A stretch of 64,000 bases of DNA. Origin: CALAGB01 sp963789565. GTDB lineage: Bacteria > Chloroflexota > Chloroflexia > Thermomicrobiales > Thermomicrobiaceae. The position numbers and the translations under genes are program-made. Position 1 is the first letter of the stretch. Each line of letters begins with the position of its first letter. Shown here piece after piece: positions 1-9,207 of this stretch. Under the pieces are notes generated by a model. That model was not told the DNA's origin. It did not search any database and was given only the letters and a program-made list of their open reading frames with translations. The stretch spans positions 2,356,001-2,420,000 of the forward strand of contig CAWBKX010000002.1 in NCBI GenBank assembly GCA_963789565.1, given 5' to 3'.

Positions 1-618
1 TGGCAGTCGTTGACCAACGGACTGCTGTGGGAATACGCTCGCCCGACCCTCGTCGAGAGCGTCGAAGGGTTCGTGGCTGGGAGCCTGATCGGCCTGGCGA
101 CCGGCTACGCCATCTCGCGCAGTCGTCTGCTGGCCCGCATGCTGGAGCCCTACCTGGCCGCCAGCCAGGCGCTTCCCGCCATAGCGCTGGCACCACTGTT
201 GGTCCTCTGGCTGGGGTACGGCAAGACCCCCATCGTCGCCCTGTGTGCGTTGATCGTCTTCTTCCCGGTCCACGTCAACACCGCGCTCGGTATCCGCACC
301 TTGGATCAGGAGATCCTGGACGCGGCCCGCGTCGATGGTGCTGGTGGGCTGGCGCTGCTGCGGCATTTCGAGCTGCCGTTGGCGCTGCCGAGCATTCTGG
401 CGGGCATGCGCAACGGCTTGACGCTCTCGATCACTGGCGCCGTGGTCGGTGAGTTCGTCATTGGCGATCGTGGGCTGGGCGGTCTACTCACCATCGCGCG
501 CGGCAACTTCAACACTCCGTTGGTCTTCGCCACGTTGCTGACGCTGGCGATCATGGCGTCCGTGTTCTATGGCATTGGCCGAATCATCGAGCGACGGCTT
601 TCGTATCTGGAGGGATGA
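1..618 (+). CDS. ABC transporter permease, C-terminal part (edge-truncated)
   Basis: Inner-membrane permease of a nitrate/sulfonate/taurine or thiamine-precursor type ABC importer (SsuC/TauC/ThiX-like). The reading frame is open to base 1, so the start and first membrane segments lie outside the window. The visible part has several hydrophobic helices and the cytoplasmic coupling loop around DAARVDGAGGLALLRHFELP, which matches the EAA-type loop that contacts the ATPase. The stop at 616-618 is one base before the ATG of the binding-protein gene, so the two are translationally coupled. The ATPase gene is probably upstream. Family is clear; the substrate cannot be told from this part. Confidence 0.85.
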   Translation, partial: WQSLTNGLLWEYARPTLVESVEGFVAGSLIGLATGYAISRSRLLARMLEPYLAASQALPAIALAPLLVLWLGYGKTPIVALCALIVFFPVHVNTALGIRTLDQEILDAARVDGAGGLALLRHFELPLALPSILAGMRNGLTLSITGAVVGEFVIGDRGLGGLLTIARGNFNTPLVFATLLTLAIMASVFYGIGRIIERRLSYLEG

Positions 619-619
619 G

Positions 620-1630
620 ATGCGGGTAGGGATTGGTGGGCGGCGCGCGCCGTCCGCCCTGGTTCGGTTGTTCCTCGTACTCGTCATCGTTGGAGCGCTT
701 GCCGGCTGCGGTAAGCCGTCCGGCGGTAATCCAACCTCAGTGACCATCGGATTGACGTACGTGCCGAATATCCAGTTCGCGCCCTTCTACGTGGCCGACT
801 CGCTCGGCTACTACAAGGACGCCGGACTCAAGGTGACGTTCCATCACCACGCGGCGGGCGAAGATGAGTTCGGCGCATTGGTCTCCGGCAACGAAGACAT
901 GATCTTCGCCAGCGGCGACGAGATGCTCCAGGCACAGAGCAAGGGCGTGCCGGTCGTCTACCTGGCTCAGGTCTTCACGCAATACCCGGTCGCACTCATC
1001 GTTCCGGCCGATTCCCCGATCAAGTCGGCCGCCGATCTCAAAGGCCACAGCATCGGTGTGCCGGGAGCCTATGGCGCGACCTACATCGGCCTGCTGGCTT
1101 TGCTGCAGCAAGCCGGGTTGACCCAGAAGGACGTCGACATTCAGTCGATTGGCTACACCCAGGTCGCCGCGCTGATGGGGCACAAAGTTGACGCGGTCAT
1201 GGGCTACCTCAACAACGAGGCGATTCAGTTTCAGACGTCCGGGTTCGACGTGCGTACCATTCCGGTCGGTAGCTCGCAGCCCCTCATCTCCAATGGAATG
1301 GGTGCCCTTCAGAAGGAGCTGGATGCCAATCCGGATGTGGTTAAGGCGGTGATCGCGGCGACGCTCAAGGGTGTCGACTTCGTCAACACGCATCCGGATG
1401 AGGCGGTCAACCTGAGTAAGGATTACGTTCCGGACCTGAAGGACAGTGCCACCGCCGCCAGCGCGCTGGACGTGCTCAATGCCACCATCCCGCTTATGCA
1501 GATCGGCAATTCGGCCGCTAAGACCGACCCGAACGATTGGTCGTCGATGGAGCAATTCATGGTGGCCAACGGGCAGTTGGACAAAACGATCGATGTGAAC
1601 AAGGTCTACAGCAACGACTATCTGCCCTAA
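620..1630 (+). CDS. NMT1/THI5-like ABC substrate-binding lipoprotein
   Basis: Extracytoplasmic binding protein (336 aa) feeding the permease just upstream. The ATG at 620 gives a signal peptide with an LAGC lipobox at Cys30, so it is a membrane-anchored lipoprotein. The mature part opens with TIGLTYVPNIQFAPFYVADS and GYYKDAGLKV, the usual start of NMT1/THI5 proteins that bind pyrimidine precursors of thiamine, sulfonates or nitrate. Length and fold order (two lobes, VDAVMGYLNNEAI hinge region) fit the family. The ATG follows the permease stop by one base. A hydroxymethylpyrimidine-type ligand is possible, but ligand choice is inference; no TPP riboswitch can be checked because the operon start is outside the window. 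Confidence 0.85.
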   Translation: MRVGIGGRRAPSALVRLFLVLVIVGALAGCGKPSGGNPTSVTIGLTYVPNIQFAPFYVADSLGYYKDAGLKVTFHHHAAGEDEFGALVSGNEDMIFASGDEMLQAQSKGVPVVYLAQVFTQYPVALIVPADSPIKSAADLKGHSIGVPGAYGATYIGLLALLQQAGLTQKDVDIQSIGYTQVAALMGHKVDAVMGYLNNEAIQFQTSGFDVRTIPVGSSQPLISNGMGALQKELDANPDVVKAVIAATLKGVDFVNTHPDEAVNLSKDYVPDLKDSATAASALDVLNATIPLMQIGNSAAKTDPNDWSSMEQFMVANGQLDKTIDVNKVYSNDYLP

Positions 1631-1664
1631 GAATTTCGGGAATCCCACCGAATCGGACCGCACT

Positions 1665-1684
1665 GGGCGACGCACGCGTCGCCC
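1665..1684. repeat. Palindromic intergenic repeat, GGGCGACGC family (copy 1)
   Basis: Twenty-base hairpin GGGCGACGC-AC-GCGTCGCCC with perfect 9-bp arms, about 35 bases past the stop of the binding-protein gene. The same core recurs near 13119, 19798 and 63768. This copy lacks the CTGTAC flank shared by the other three. It may also serve as a transcription terminator, although no T run follows. Confidence 0.8.
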
Positions 1685-1833
1685 AATTTCGTTGGCCGGA
1701 ATCGGCCGTACTTCGATCGGCGCCGTCGCCCGAAATCGCCGGACGAAAAGATGCGTGCTATTCATCGGACAACCAAGAAGCGCATAATTTCCGGAGTGCG
1801 GAGATTGCCGCGTGAACATTCTAAGGGGGAGCG

Positions 1834-2373
1834 ATGCTGGTCGGACCGAAAGTAACACTGCGTGGGATCACACGGGACGACCTGCCGGCCATCTGGCGGT
1901 TCAACAATGATCTGGAGGTTGAACTGGCCGGTGGAGGGGACCCGCCCAAGCCACAATCATTCGAGCGGCTTCGGACCGAATACGATCGCGATACTTCAAT
2001 GGGCGGACGCGATCCGGCCCAATTCGCCATCGAAGCGGATGGCAAGTTCATCGGCCATTGTGGATTGTCGAACTTCAACAACACCGCCCGCTCATGTGAG
2101 CTTGGGATCGGGATCGGCGACAAGGCCTATTGGGGCAAGGGTTACGGTCGCGAGGCGGTCAGCCTGCTCGTCGAGTACGGCTTCCGCTTCCGCAACTTCC
2201 ATCGTATCTGGCTGTGGGTCCACGCCGACAATGAGCGGGCCATTCGCTCGTACCTGTCATGCGGGTTCATCGAGGAAGGGCGACTGCGCGAGCACATGTG
2301 GAGCAATGGGCGCTACGTCGACACGGTCTACATGGGCATTCTGCAGAACGAATGGGCCGCCCGCAAGGATTGA
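1834..2373 (+). CDS. GNAT-family N-acetyltransferase (RimJ/RimL-like)
   Basis: Cytoplasmic acetyl-CoA-dependent N-acetyltransferase of 179 aa, the usual size. It opens with GPKVTLRGITRDDLPAI, the typical first strand of the RimJ/RimL group, and has the acetyl-CoA pyrophosphate loop in GIGDKAYWGKGYGREAV (Q/R-x-x-G-x-G/A pattern). The C-terminal RSYLSCGFIEEGRLREH is the conserved GNAT motif B. A strong ribosome site, AAGGGGG, lies 5 bases before the ATG. Substrate could be a ribosomal protein, another protein N-terminus or a small amine; the sequence does not decide this. Confidence 0.85.
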   Translation: MLVGPKVTLRGITRDDLPAIWRFNNDLEVELAGGGDPPKPQSFERLRTEYDRDTSMGGRDPAQFAIEADGKFIGHCGLSNFNNTARSCELGIGIGDKAYWGKGYGREAVSLLVEYGFRFRNFHRIWLWVHADNERAIRSYLSCGFIEEGRLREHMWSNGRYVDTVYMGILQNEWAARKD

Positions 2374-2504
2374 GGTTGGGCGTGGATGCGGGTTGACTCG
2401 GATCCAGCCGAATCTTTGGTCACAGGTCCTTCGGAGGTGTGCTTAATCGGCAATTGGATTCGAATCCGACTGATGGGCGAGCTCTGAATTATCGGGATAC
2501 CCGC

Positions 2505-2942
2505 TCATCCCATCCAGAGTCTGACTCCCAATTGCTGCAGGATCTCGATAGCGTCCCAATCGCCGGTGCGCTCGACGATCAGGCCGTTCTCGATCTTCAG
2601 CGTTTCGATGCCGTGGAAGAGGACGCGGTTGCCGGTTGGGTCGATGCTGAAGAAGCGGCCCCGGTGCGTGGCATGGGCCGTCCAGCGGACCGCGATACGC
2701 CCGGTTTCGGTGTCGACGATGATGAATTCGATATCGACGTAGAAGTCGGGAAACGCCTCGTAGAGTTCCGCCAGGCTGCGCACGTTCTCCTCTCGGGACG
2801 CACGCTTGCCGGACGGGTGGCTGTAATCGACGAAGTCCTCCGAGTACATGGCGAGGACTGCGTCGGTGTTCCCTTTTTGCCACCCTTCGCTGACCCAGCG
2901 TTCGGTGATCTCGATCAACTCGTCGCGCGAATGTCCGCTCAT
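2505..2942 (-). CDS. SnoaL/NTF2-like ester-cyclase-type protein
   Basis: Small cytoplasmic protein of 145 aa with the NTF2-like cone fold typical of SnoaL polyketide cyclases and ester-cyclase-like proteins: an N-terminal helix (ELIEITERWVSEGWQKGN), then FVDYSHPSGK, AFPDFYVDIEFIIV and the strand pair RIAVRWTAHATHRGRFF. The ATG overlaps the stop of the upstream LLM oxidoreductase by 4 bases (ATGA), so the pair is an operon and probably acts in one pathway. Many such proteins bind or isomerise hydrophobic small molecules; others are non-catalytic. A specific reaction cannot be assigned. Confidence 0.75.
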   Translation of the reverse strand: MSGHSRDELIEITERWVSEGWQKGNTDAVLAMYSEDFVDYSHPSGKRASREENVRSLAELYEAFPDFYVDIEFIIVDTETGRIAVRWTAHATHRGRFFSIDPTGNRVLFHGIETLKIENGLIVERTGDWDAIEILQQLGVRLWMG

Positions 2943-3898
2943 GCGTTGATCCGATCGACGGCTTCGAGCACCGGCACGAACGCCTCGACCGAAGCTGGCG
3001 TGGCGGGCGCGAGGACAACCTGGAGATGGCTGATGCCCTGGTCGGCGAAGGCCAGAAGCTTGGTCGCGATCTCCTCCGGCTCTCCCCAGATCGGGTCGCA
3101 GCCGAGCGGCAGTGCCGGAGGTTGCGTCGGATAGGGATGCACCATCACCGCGGCGGTGCGCACCAGGGTTGAAGGATCGCGCCCGACGTCGGCGCACGCG
3201 GCATCGACCGCCTCGCGCAAGGGCGGCAACACGTCGTGCGGACGATTGCTCGACCCGACGAGCCAGGTATTCCACATTTCCGCGTGCGCGGCGGTGAGGC
3301 GCAGCATCCGTGGCCCTTTGGTGCCGATCATGATCGGCATGCCGCTCGTGCTTGGGCCGCGTGGTCGCAGCACGCACTCGCGTGCCTGATAGTATCGGCC
3401 GTCGAAATCGATCTCCCCTTCGCGCAACAGCGTGCGGATGATGGTGAAGGCTTCCTCGAAGCGGCTGGCGCGATGATCGTATGGGAAGCCGAAGGCGCGA
3501 TATTCCTTTTCGAACCAACCGGCGCCGAGCCCGAGGATCAGGCGTCCGTCGCTGATCTCGTCGACGGTGTCGGCCATCTTGGCCAACAGGGCCGGCTCCC
3601 GAAAGCTGGTCGCCAGCACCAGTGTCCCCAGCTGCACTCGCTTGGTGACAGCAGCCACCGCGGAGAGCATCGACCAGCACTCCCAGGCGCCGACCATCTT
3701 GCCGTTCCATTCACCGAACATGTGATCCGGCAGCCAGATTGAGTCGAATCCTGCCTGGTCGGCCAGTTCCGCCATACGCCGCTGGTCTGCCCAGCGCAGT
3801 GGGGTTGGCTCCGGCAGACTCAACGCCTCGATGTCGAGCTCAATGCCGATTTTAAGCCGCCTGCCCGTCGCGGGGCCGGCACTCTGATTCGCCGTCAC
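2939..3898 (-). CDS. LLM-class flavin-dependent (F420-type) oxidoreductase
   Basis: TIM-barrel oxidoreductase of the luciferase-like monooxygenase class, 319 aa. Typical motifs are DSIWLPDHMF near residue 53, VQLGTLVLATSFREPALLAK in the barrel, and GRLILGLGAGWFEKEY near residue 120, which shapes the flavin or F420 pocket in this class. It is the first gene of a two-gene unit with the SnoaL-like protein. Members use F420 or FMN to reduce or hydroxylate diverse substrates; F420 is the likelier cofactor in Chloroflexota, but this is inference from lineage. Confidence 0.85.
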   Translation of the reverse strand: MTANQSAGPATGRRLKIGIELDIEALSLPEPTPLRWADQRRMAELADQAGFDSIWLPDHMFGEWNGKMVGAWECWSMLSAVAAVTKRVQLGTLVLATSFREPALLAKMADTVDEISDGRLILGLGAGWFEKEYRAFGFPYDHRASRFEEAFTIIRTLLREGEIDFDGRYYQARECVLRPRGPSTSGMPIMIGTKGPRMLRLTAAHAEMWNTWLVGSSNRPHDVLPPLREAVDAACADVGRDPSTLVRTAAVMVHPYPTQPPALPLGCDPIWGEPEEIATKLLAFADQGISHLQVVLAPATPASVEAFVPVLEAVDRINA

Positions 3899-3949
3899 GG
3901 ATGACCTCCTAAGCTGATCAGCGTCATTCAGTCCCGCGGGATCGTTCGC

Positions 3950-4963
3950 TCAACCTACGACCTCTTCGTACAGCCGCAGGAAATTTTCTCCGAGAATGCC
4001 ACGCGCAACCTCGTCCGAATGGCCTCGTCGCAAGATTTCTTCAGTAATTCGTGGGAAGTCTGCCACAGTTTGAACTTCGGCTGGTGCGGGCCGTGTTCCG
4101 TAGAAGTCTGCTCCGAGTCCAACGCCGGACGGTCCGCAGAGATCCATCAACCACTCAAGCTGGTCAACGAGTGCCGCGACGGTCGGCACTTTATAGAAGA
4201 TGGAGCAGGCCACACCGCCACCTTCACCAACCTTGCGCAGCATGCGCTCTCGGTGTTCGTCGCCAGGGCGCGTGTGCGAAACCAGCAGCGGTTTGGTGGC
4301 CATCTCGAGCACCTCATCAACTGAGGTCGAACCGAGATGCGCCAGATCGATCAAGATGCGCAGCCGTTCCATCTCAGTCAGCGCCTCCTCACCCAGCGCG
4401 CTGAGGCCACCTGCTTTCCGGGCAACGCTGCTGCCGTCTGCCAGCGGGTTCCGGTTGCTCCAGGTGAAAGTGGCGATGGTGATGCCGAGTGTGCGGAAGA
4501 GGCGCAACAGCCGCAGATCGATCCCGACCGGATCCAACCCCTCGAACGCCAGAATCCCCGCGGTCACACCGTCGGCCTTCGCCTGGCGTACTTCAGCGGC
4601 GGTCGTGGCCAGACGGAAACGGCTCGCATAGGTGTGGAGCGCTTCATGGAAGACGGCGAGCATGGCCAGCGCGCGCGGTTGTGTCGCTCCGGCGTATTCG
4701 GGCCGGACCGGCCGGTAGTTGAGGTCGAACGGCGCGGTGAAGATGGCGAAGACCTGTGCCGTGACGCCACCAGCTTCGAGCAGCTTGAGCGAAACCTGGC
4801 CGTCGCAGCCCTCGTCGGTCGGCGCCTCGGGCGCACCGGACTCCCAGTTGGTGGTGCCGTCGGTCAGCCCCATGAGGATATCGGAATGAGCATCGACCAG
4901 GATGCTACTGGCGTGCAGGTCAGCAGCGCGCCGCGCGAGAACGGCTGAATCGCTCTGGGTCAT
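3950..4963 (-). CDS. Membrane-dipeptidase family protein (peptidase M19)
   Basis: Zinc-dependent dipeptidase of 337 aa related to renal dipeptidase; hydrolyses dipeptides, often with D- or dehydro-residues. The N-terminal SILVDAHSDIL carries the H-x-D metal pair, FEGLDPVG the bridging Glu, DLAHLG and LLVSHTRPG the later metal His residues, and GVGLGADFYGT the family's terminal GxDF motif. The ATG at 4963 was chosen over an in-frame ATG 15 codons upstream because AGGAG lies 6-7 bases before it. No signal peptide is visible, so a cytoplasmic role in peptide turnover is likely. Confidence 0.88.
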   Translation of the reverse strand: MTQSDSAVLARRAADLHASSILVDAHSDILMGLTDGTTNWESGAPEAPTDEGCDGQVSLKLLEAGGVTAQVFAIFTAPFDLNYRPVRPEYAGATQPRALAMLAVFHEALHTYASRFRLATTAAEVRQAKADGVTAGILAFEGLDPVGIDLRLLRLFRTLGITIATFTWSNRNPLADGSSVARKAGGLSALGEEALTEMERLRILIDLAHLGSTSVDEVLEMATKPLLVSHTRPGDEHRERMLRKVGEGGGVACSIFYKVPTVAALVDQLEWLMDLCGPSGVGLGADFYGTRPAPAEVQTVADFPRITEEILRRGHSDEVARGILGENFLRLYEEVVG

Positions 4964-5117
4964 GTCGGCTCCTTCAATCGGCGAATGATGCATGCAGTGT
5001 CGGCCCATCTGAGATCGGCGTCAATCGGACGGTGTGCACGACAGATTGGAGATGATGGGGGTGTTTCGCAATCAGCGCAATAGGACCTGCGAGATTTGGG
5101 GCTGGAGTCCAGAAAAC

Positions 5118-5171
5118 CCTCTCCCAGAATTTCGAGAGAGTGGCGAGCCTGCGAGCCGGGTGAGGGCCGTT
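5118..5171. repeat. Degenerate cruciform intergenic repeat (CCCTCTCCC / GGGTGAGGG)
   Basis: Between the M19 and M23 genes, CCCTCTCCC is followed by GAGAGAG and then by GCGAGCCGGGTGAGGGCC. The outer pair CCCTCTCCC and GGGTGAGGG matches at 8 of 9 positions, and a 13-base TGAGGGCCGTTGA direct duplication begins at 5161. A shorter TCTCCC/GGGAGA hairpin of similar look occurs at 11565. It looks like a decayed REP-type element; function unknown. Confidence 0.4.
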
Positions 5172-5199
5172 GATGAGGGCCGTTCGTGAGTGTCGCTCA

Positions 5200-6537
5200 C
5201 TATGGCAGATAGTTGGCGGGATTGTCCCAGGAGCCGTTCTTCTGCACCGCGAAGTGGCAATGCGGCCCAGTCGAGTTACCCGTCGTCCCCATGTAGCCAA
5301 TCAGCTGGCCCTGGAAGACCTGCTGTCCGACGGTGACGGAGGGTGTGGTCATCATGTGACCGTAGAGCGTGAGGAGCCCGTTGCCGTGATCGATTTCAAC
5401 CATGTTGCCGTAACCCGCATCGGTCCAACCGGCGTAGATCACGGTACCGGCCGCGGCGGCTGCGATGGGCGTCCCCTGCGCATTGGCGATGTCGATGCCG
5501 AGATGGAAGTGATCATAGCCGCCATAGGCCGGCTCGAGGGTGAGCGACGTCGGTCCGTACGGCTGGGTGATGGTTCCGCTCGTCGGCCAGATGAAGACGC
5601 CACTTCCCTGGGCATTCGATCCTGTCCCACTCACCACGGCCTGCCCCACTGTGGAGTTCGACGAGGCGTAGACCAGCTCGCTCTTAGCGGTCGACTTGAT
5701 CGTTTGCAAGTCGTCCGAGACGGCGGCGATGTGGGTCTGGAACGAGGTGAGTGCGCTATCGAACGCCTGGGCCGGATCGGGTGAAGTAGTCAGATCGGGC
5801 ATAGTGGTGGCGGGATACGTCTTGGTTCCCATCCCCAACACCTTACGAAGCTGAGCCGCCTGATCGTCCAATGTTTGAACCGACGTTTGAATCTGCGTGA
5901 GCTGCGTCGACGCGCGCTGGATGGCGGCGTTCGTCTCGTTCTGCAACTCCTGCTGCTGCGTCGTTTGCTCAGCGGAATTGGCGGCGGCCTCCGTCTGCAC
6001 GCTCCCCAGGTTTTGATTCTGGGCTTGCAGCTGCTGTCGCAGGGCCGCGTTGTCGTGTTGGGCCTGCTGAATCTGCTTGAGCAGCTCTTGTGACGAATCG
6101 TGGAGACCGGCGATCTGCTGGTCGGGCGCCACGTCGATCACCGGATTCGACTGCACCAACGATGAGACACTTGGGATGCGCGGATCGGCCGGAAGGGAAT
6201 CGGCGATGATTGGTGCGCCGCCACCCTGGACGGCTGCCTGAGGCGAGTGATGGAGTGACAAGGTCGGAACGGCGATGCTCGCCAGCAAGATGAGTGCGAC
6301 GGTCAGCGCCACCTGCCAGGCAGGCAGCCGCGTCTCACCACGCAGCCAACCGCGGATATTGGTGGTACGCGGCAGCACTGCCGTACGAGCGAGCAGTCGA
6401 TCCGGTATGGATCGAGTTGTCCGGCTGGGGACCGGGGTGACGCTCTTCACCGTTACCGGTTTCAGAACGATTGGGCGCGCTCGTATCGGTTGAACGTGCT
6501 GCCGCGTAACCATGCGGAAAACATAACGCTCACTCAT
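5200..6537 (-). CDS. Membrane-anchored LytM-type M23 metallopeptidase
   Basis: Peptidoglycan DD-metalloendopeptidase of 445 aa. A basic cytoplasmic N-terminus is followed by one membrane segment (about residues 75-95, VALTVALILLASIAVPTLSL), then a Gln/Asn-rich region (about 150-240) predicted as coiled coil, and a C-terminal LytM domain. Zinc and catalytic residues are visible: HLGID (H-x3-D), LYGHM and GPHCHFAV (H-x-H). All are present, so an active hydrolase is likely rather than an EnvC-type activator. The start is uncertain: an ATG 8 codons inside (6513) is equally plausible as neither has a strong ribosome site. Likely role: wall remodelling during growth or division. Confidence 0.88.
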   Translation of the reverse strand: MSERYVFRMVTRQHVQPIRARPIVLKPVTVKSVTPVPSRTTRSIPDRLLARTAVLPRTTNIRGWLRGETRLPAWQVALTVALILLASIAVPTLSLHHSPQAAVQGGGAPIIADSLPADPRIPSVSSLVQSNPVIDVAPDQQIAGLHDSSQELLKQIQQAQHDNAALRQQLQAQNQNLGSVQTEAAANSAEQTTQQQELQNETNAAIQRASTQLTQIQTSVQTLDDQAAQLRKVLGMGTKTYPATTMPDLTTSPDPAQAFDSALTSFQTHIAAVSDDLQTIKSTAKSELVYASSNSTVGQAVVSGTGSNAQGSGVFIWPTSGTITQPYGPTSLTLEPAYGGYDHFHLGIDIANAQGTPIAAAAAGTVIYAGWTDAGYGNMVEIDHGNGLLTLYGHMMTTPSVTVGQQVFQGQLIGYMGTTGNSTGPHCHFAVQKNGSWDNPANYLP

Positions 6538-6622
6538 GAGCGCGACGATAACCAGCGGTACTAATCGGGAGAGGGAGATCGGTCCTCACGTCTGTCGGGT
6601 GAAATTGGACGACCTATTCGTT

Positions 6623-7255
6623 CTACGATTGCCGGGTTCGAGCACGAATGCGCACCACGTGCGAGGGATCGCCATACGTCTCTTGCGGGCCGGCCCATAG
6701 CTCCTCGATCTCGAAGCGATTCACCATGCAGGTCATGACCAGCGCTTCGTCGAAGAAGTGATAGATCTTGTCGTTCACTCGGAACATGTTGGTCGCGAGC
6801 GGCTCACCGCGTCCGCACAGCGGATCACTCGTCGACTTACATAGGAAGACAACGAGCCCACCCGGAACGAGGACGCGCTGGATCTCGCCGAAGATGCCAT
6901 AGGTCACGTCGTCAGTGAAGTAGTGGAGCGAGAGGCGCGCATAGACGACCTCCACGGAGCCGGTGGCCAGCGGAAGGTCGTGACGAAGATCGCATATAAG
7001 GAAAGAGAGCGAGCGTTCGGCCACCAGAGCTTGGCTCCAGTCGGGCTCGATGCGAACGAAGTCGGTTGCCACGATCTGATGGCCGGAGCGTGCAAAGTAG
7101 ACGCTGTCGTAGCCCGGACCGCAGCCAAGCTCGAGGATGCGACGGGGTCGTTCGAGCATTCGACTAACCTCGAAAGCGAGCTCGGACGGCTCTCTTGTGT
7201 CGAACGACGCCCCATATCGGTCATATGAGCGACGCCACCACTGGCGCGAATCCAT
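6623..7255 (-). CDS. Class I SAM-dependent methyltransferase
   Basis: Rossmann-fold methyltransferase of 210 aa. Motif I is RILELGCGPGYDSVYFA, followed by HQIVATDF (motif II), LICDLRHDLP and the post-motif VVYARLSLHYF, ending in the RVLVPGGLVVFLCKS strand typical of the Methyltransf_11/25 group. The ATG at 7255 (MDSRQWW) was chosen because AAGGG lies 6 bases before it and the 49 upstream in-frame codons are Cys-rich and AT-richer than real coding sequence here. Substrate unknown. It is divergent from the surface-protein cluster that starts at 7499. Confidence 0.82.
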   Translation of the reverse strand: MDSRQWWRRSYDRYGASFDTREPSELAFEVSRMLERPRRILELGCGPGYDSVYFARSGHQIVATDFVRIEPDWSQALVAERSLSFLICDLRHDLPLATGSVEVVYARLSLHYFTDDVTYGIFGEIQRVLVPGGLVVFLCKSTSDPLCGRGEPLATNMFRVNDKIYHFFDEALVMTCMVNRFEIEELWAGPQETYGDPSHVVRIRARTRQS

Positions 7256-7498
7256 ATGAAAACCCTTCACAAAGGCAAAATCAACACCGTATGTCGGACA
7301 AGATGTACGTACGCATGATCGTGCGCTTGTGGTGCGAAAGTACCAGGACCTTCCATAGCAAATATTGGCGACAGGCTGAAGTACGCGAATCCCTTGAGTC
7401 ATTTTTCATTCTGGGTAACCTGGATATAAGGCGTCTGAATCGCTGACGTCTTTTCGTTGAACGTGTTTGGTCGCTGTGTATCGGTTTGACAGGATAGC

Positions 7499-9112
7499 AT
7501 GCGCTCACTCCTGCGCGTAACCGCCACCGCCTTTGGGTTGATGATCGCTCTTGCCTTCGTGCAGAGTGCGTCGGCTCATGGCGCGCTGGGCGACCTCACC
7601 AATGCGACCAACAACCTGGTCAACTCAGCCACTGGAGCGGTCGGCAACGCTGCATCCGACAACGCGGATTCCTCCTCGAACAATTCCGCCACGGGTGCGA
7701 ACGACACGACCGGCACTCAGTCCCCAACCCTGATTAACAGCACGGTCAACACGGTCACCAATGTGACCAACAACGTGGTCGGCTCGACGACCAACGTCGT
7801 CAACAACACCACGTCGAGCGCGAGCGCATCCACTTCCAACAATGCGAATAACTCAACGAATTCAGAATCGCAGGCATCCCCGCCGGCGGCGAATCCCGTG
7901 GCCACGCCAGCAGCGAATACGTCGGTGACGAACACCGTCGCAAACACCGTCAGCACAGTGACCGACAGTACCAACACGGTGGTGCAGGACGCGGTCGGCG
8001 TGATTGCGCCAACCGCCGTTGCCAGCCCAGTGACCAACATCGTGCAGCAGGCGACGCAGCCGCTGGTAGACACGGTTACGCAGACGGTGCAGCCGGTCGT
8101 CGATACGGTCGACCAAACCGTGCAGCAGACCGCCAATGCGGTCGATGGCGTCGTCACCCAGACGGTTCCGCAGACGCTCGACAGTGTGGCGGCAGCGGTT
8201 CCGGCCACTCAGCCGATCGTTGATACCGTAGAGCAGGTCTTGCCGTCGCAGCCGGTGGTGGCTCCGATCGTAAATGACACGACCACCGCGGTTGATTCCG
8301 TCGTCAACAACGTCGTCGAGCCGGTCACGAACCCAGTCATCGGAAACAGCGTGGGCGATGTGGTCGACTCGGTTCTGGATCCGGTGGTACAGGGGAGTGA
8401 TCCGGGCGGTGACGTTCCCCCGGCACAGCAGCCTGGAACTCCCGCGCCACCGGTGAACGTCATACCGGGTGCGCTCGATCCGGGTTTGACAGTGACAGGC
8501 CTCATCAGTGGTCTGACGTCGCGTGGCGACGGCGCCACCGCCGCCGGCCAGGTCTCAAACAACAACGCCGGCTCGACGACGACGGCAAGCATTCCGGGAT
8601 TGCCGACAGATCATCACACAGCGGTAGTCGTCGACGCGTCCGTCGGTACGGCACAGCTCGCGCATCTGGTTGACGCGCTTTCTGGCCCGACCACGCTCAG
8701 CGCCGCACCGTCGACATCGAGCGTATCTGGATCGAGCAACGTGGCGTCCAGGACGCCGGTTCGTTCGGGCTCTCAGGACTCGTCGATGCCAGCCGGATCA
8801 CGCTTCATCTCGATCGATCCGATCGCCGCGCAAGCGCATGCCGAAACGATCTCAGCGGGGCCGTCGCAATCCGGAGCGCCCGACGCTCCGACGCGCCGCC
8901 CCTTCAGTCCGCTCCCGGGTGTGCCCGTTCCGGGCTCGAGCTCGAGCGCGTCCACTTCGCCGTCGTTTGGTAGCGGTGGTGGCGCCCACACGCTCGCGGT
9001 CGCTCTCTGGCTGATGCTGGCGTTCTTGCTGATCGCCGGCCGCTCGTACCTCAAACGTGCCTTCCAGTTCCCCAACGGAATAACGCAGAACCTAACGGCT
9101 CCTCCAGGCTAA
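7499..9112 (+). CDS. Exported low-complexity Asn/Thr/Val-rich surface protein
   Basis: Unrecognised 537-aa exported protein. A signal peptide (first about 26 residues, ending ...SASA) is followed by an Asn/Thr/Ser-rich part, then by repeating VDTV-type stretches (about residues 170-300; VVDTVDQTVQQ is typical), a Pro/Gly-rich linker and a C-terminal membrane segment (VALWLMLAFLLIAG) followed by basic residues. This signal-plus-anchor layout is that of a wall or membrane surface protein. No clear xPxTG sorting motif precedes the C-terminal helix, unlike the next gene. It opens a surface cluster with a second such protein and a sortase. Possible S-layer, adhesion or sheath role, by inference only. 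Confidence 0.6.
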   Translation: MRSLLRVTATAFGLMIALAFVQSASAHGALGDLTNATNNLVNSATGAVGNAASDNADSSSNNSATGANDTTGTQSPTLINSTVNTVTNVTNNVVGSTTNVVNNTTSSASASTSNNANNSTNSESQASPPAANPVATPAANTSVTNTVANTVSTVTDSTNTVVQDAVGVIAPTAVASPVTNIVQQATQPLVDTVTQTVQPVVDTVDQTVQQTANAVDGVVTQTVPQTLDSVAAAVPATQPIVDTVEQVLPSQPVVAPIVNDTTTAVDSVVNNVVEPVTNPVIGNSVGDVVDSVLDPVVQGSDPGGDVPPAQQPGTPAPPVNVIPGALDPGLTVTGLISGLTSRGDGATAAGQVSNNNAGSTTTASIPGLPTDHHTAVVVDASVGTAQLAHLVDALSGPTTLSAAPSTSSVSGSSNVASRTPVRSGSQDSSMPAGSRFISIDPIAAQAHAETISAGPSQSGAPDAPTRRPFSPLPGVPVPGSSSSASTSPSFGSGGGAHTLAVALWLMLAFLLIAGRSYLKRAFQFPNGITQNLTAPPG

Positions 9113-9207
9113 TCAGCTCCTCGGAACAGCTTTGCTGTTTCCAGACGATGGACTGTTGATTAGTCGGTTGGTCACAAATCGACCAGCCTATCGAGGAGCT
9201 TTTCAGT

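Noticed and set aside
737..1858. Minus-strand frame of 373 codons opposite the NMT1-type binding protein
   Set aside because: Shadow of a strongly supported lipoprotein gene; no family features.
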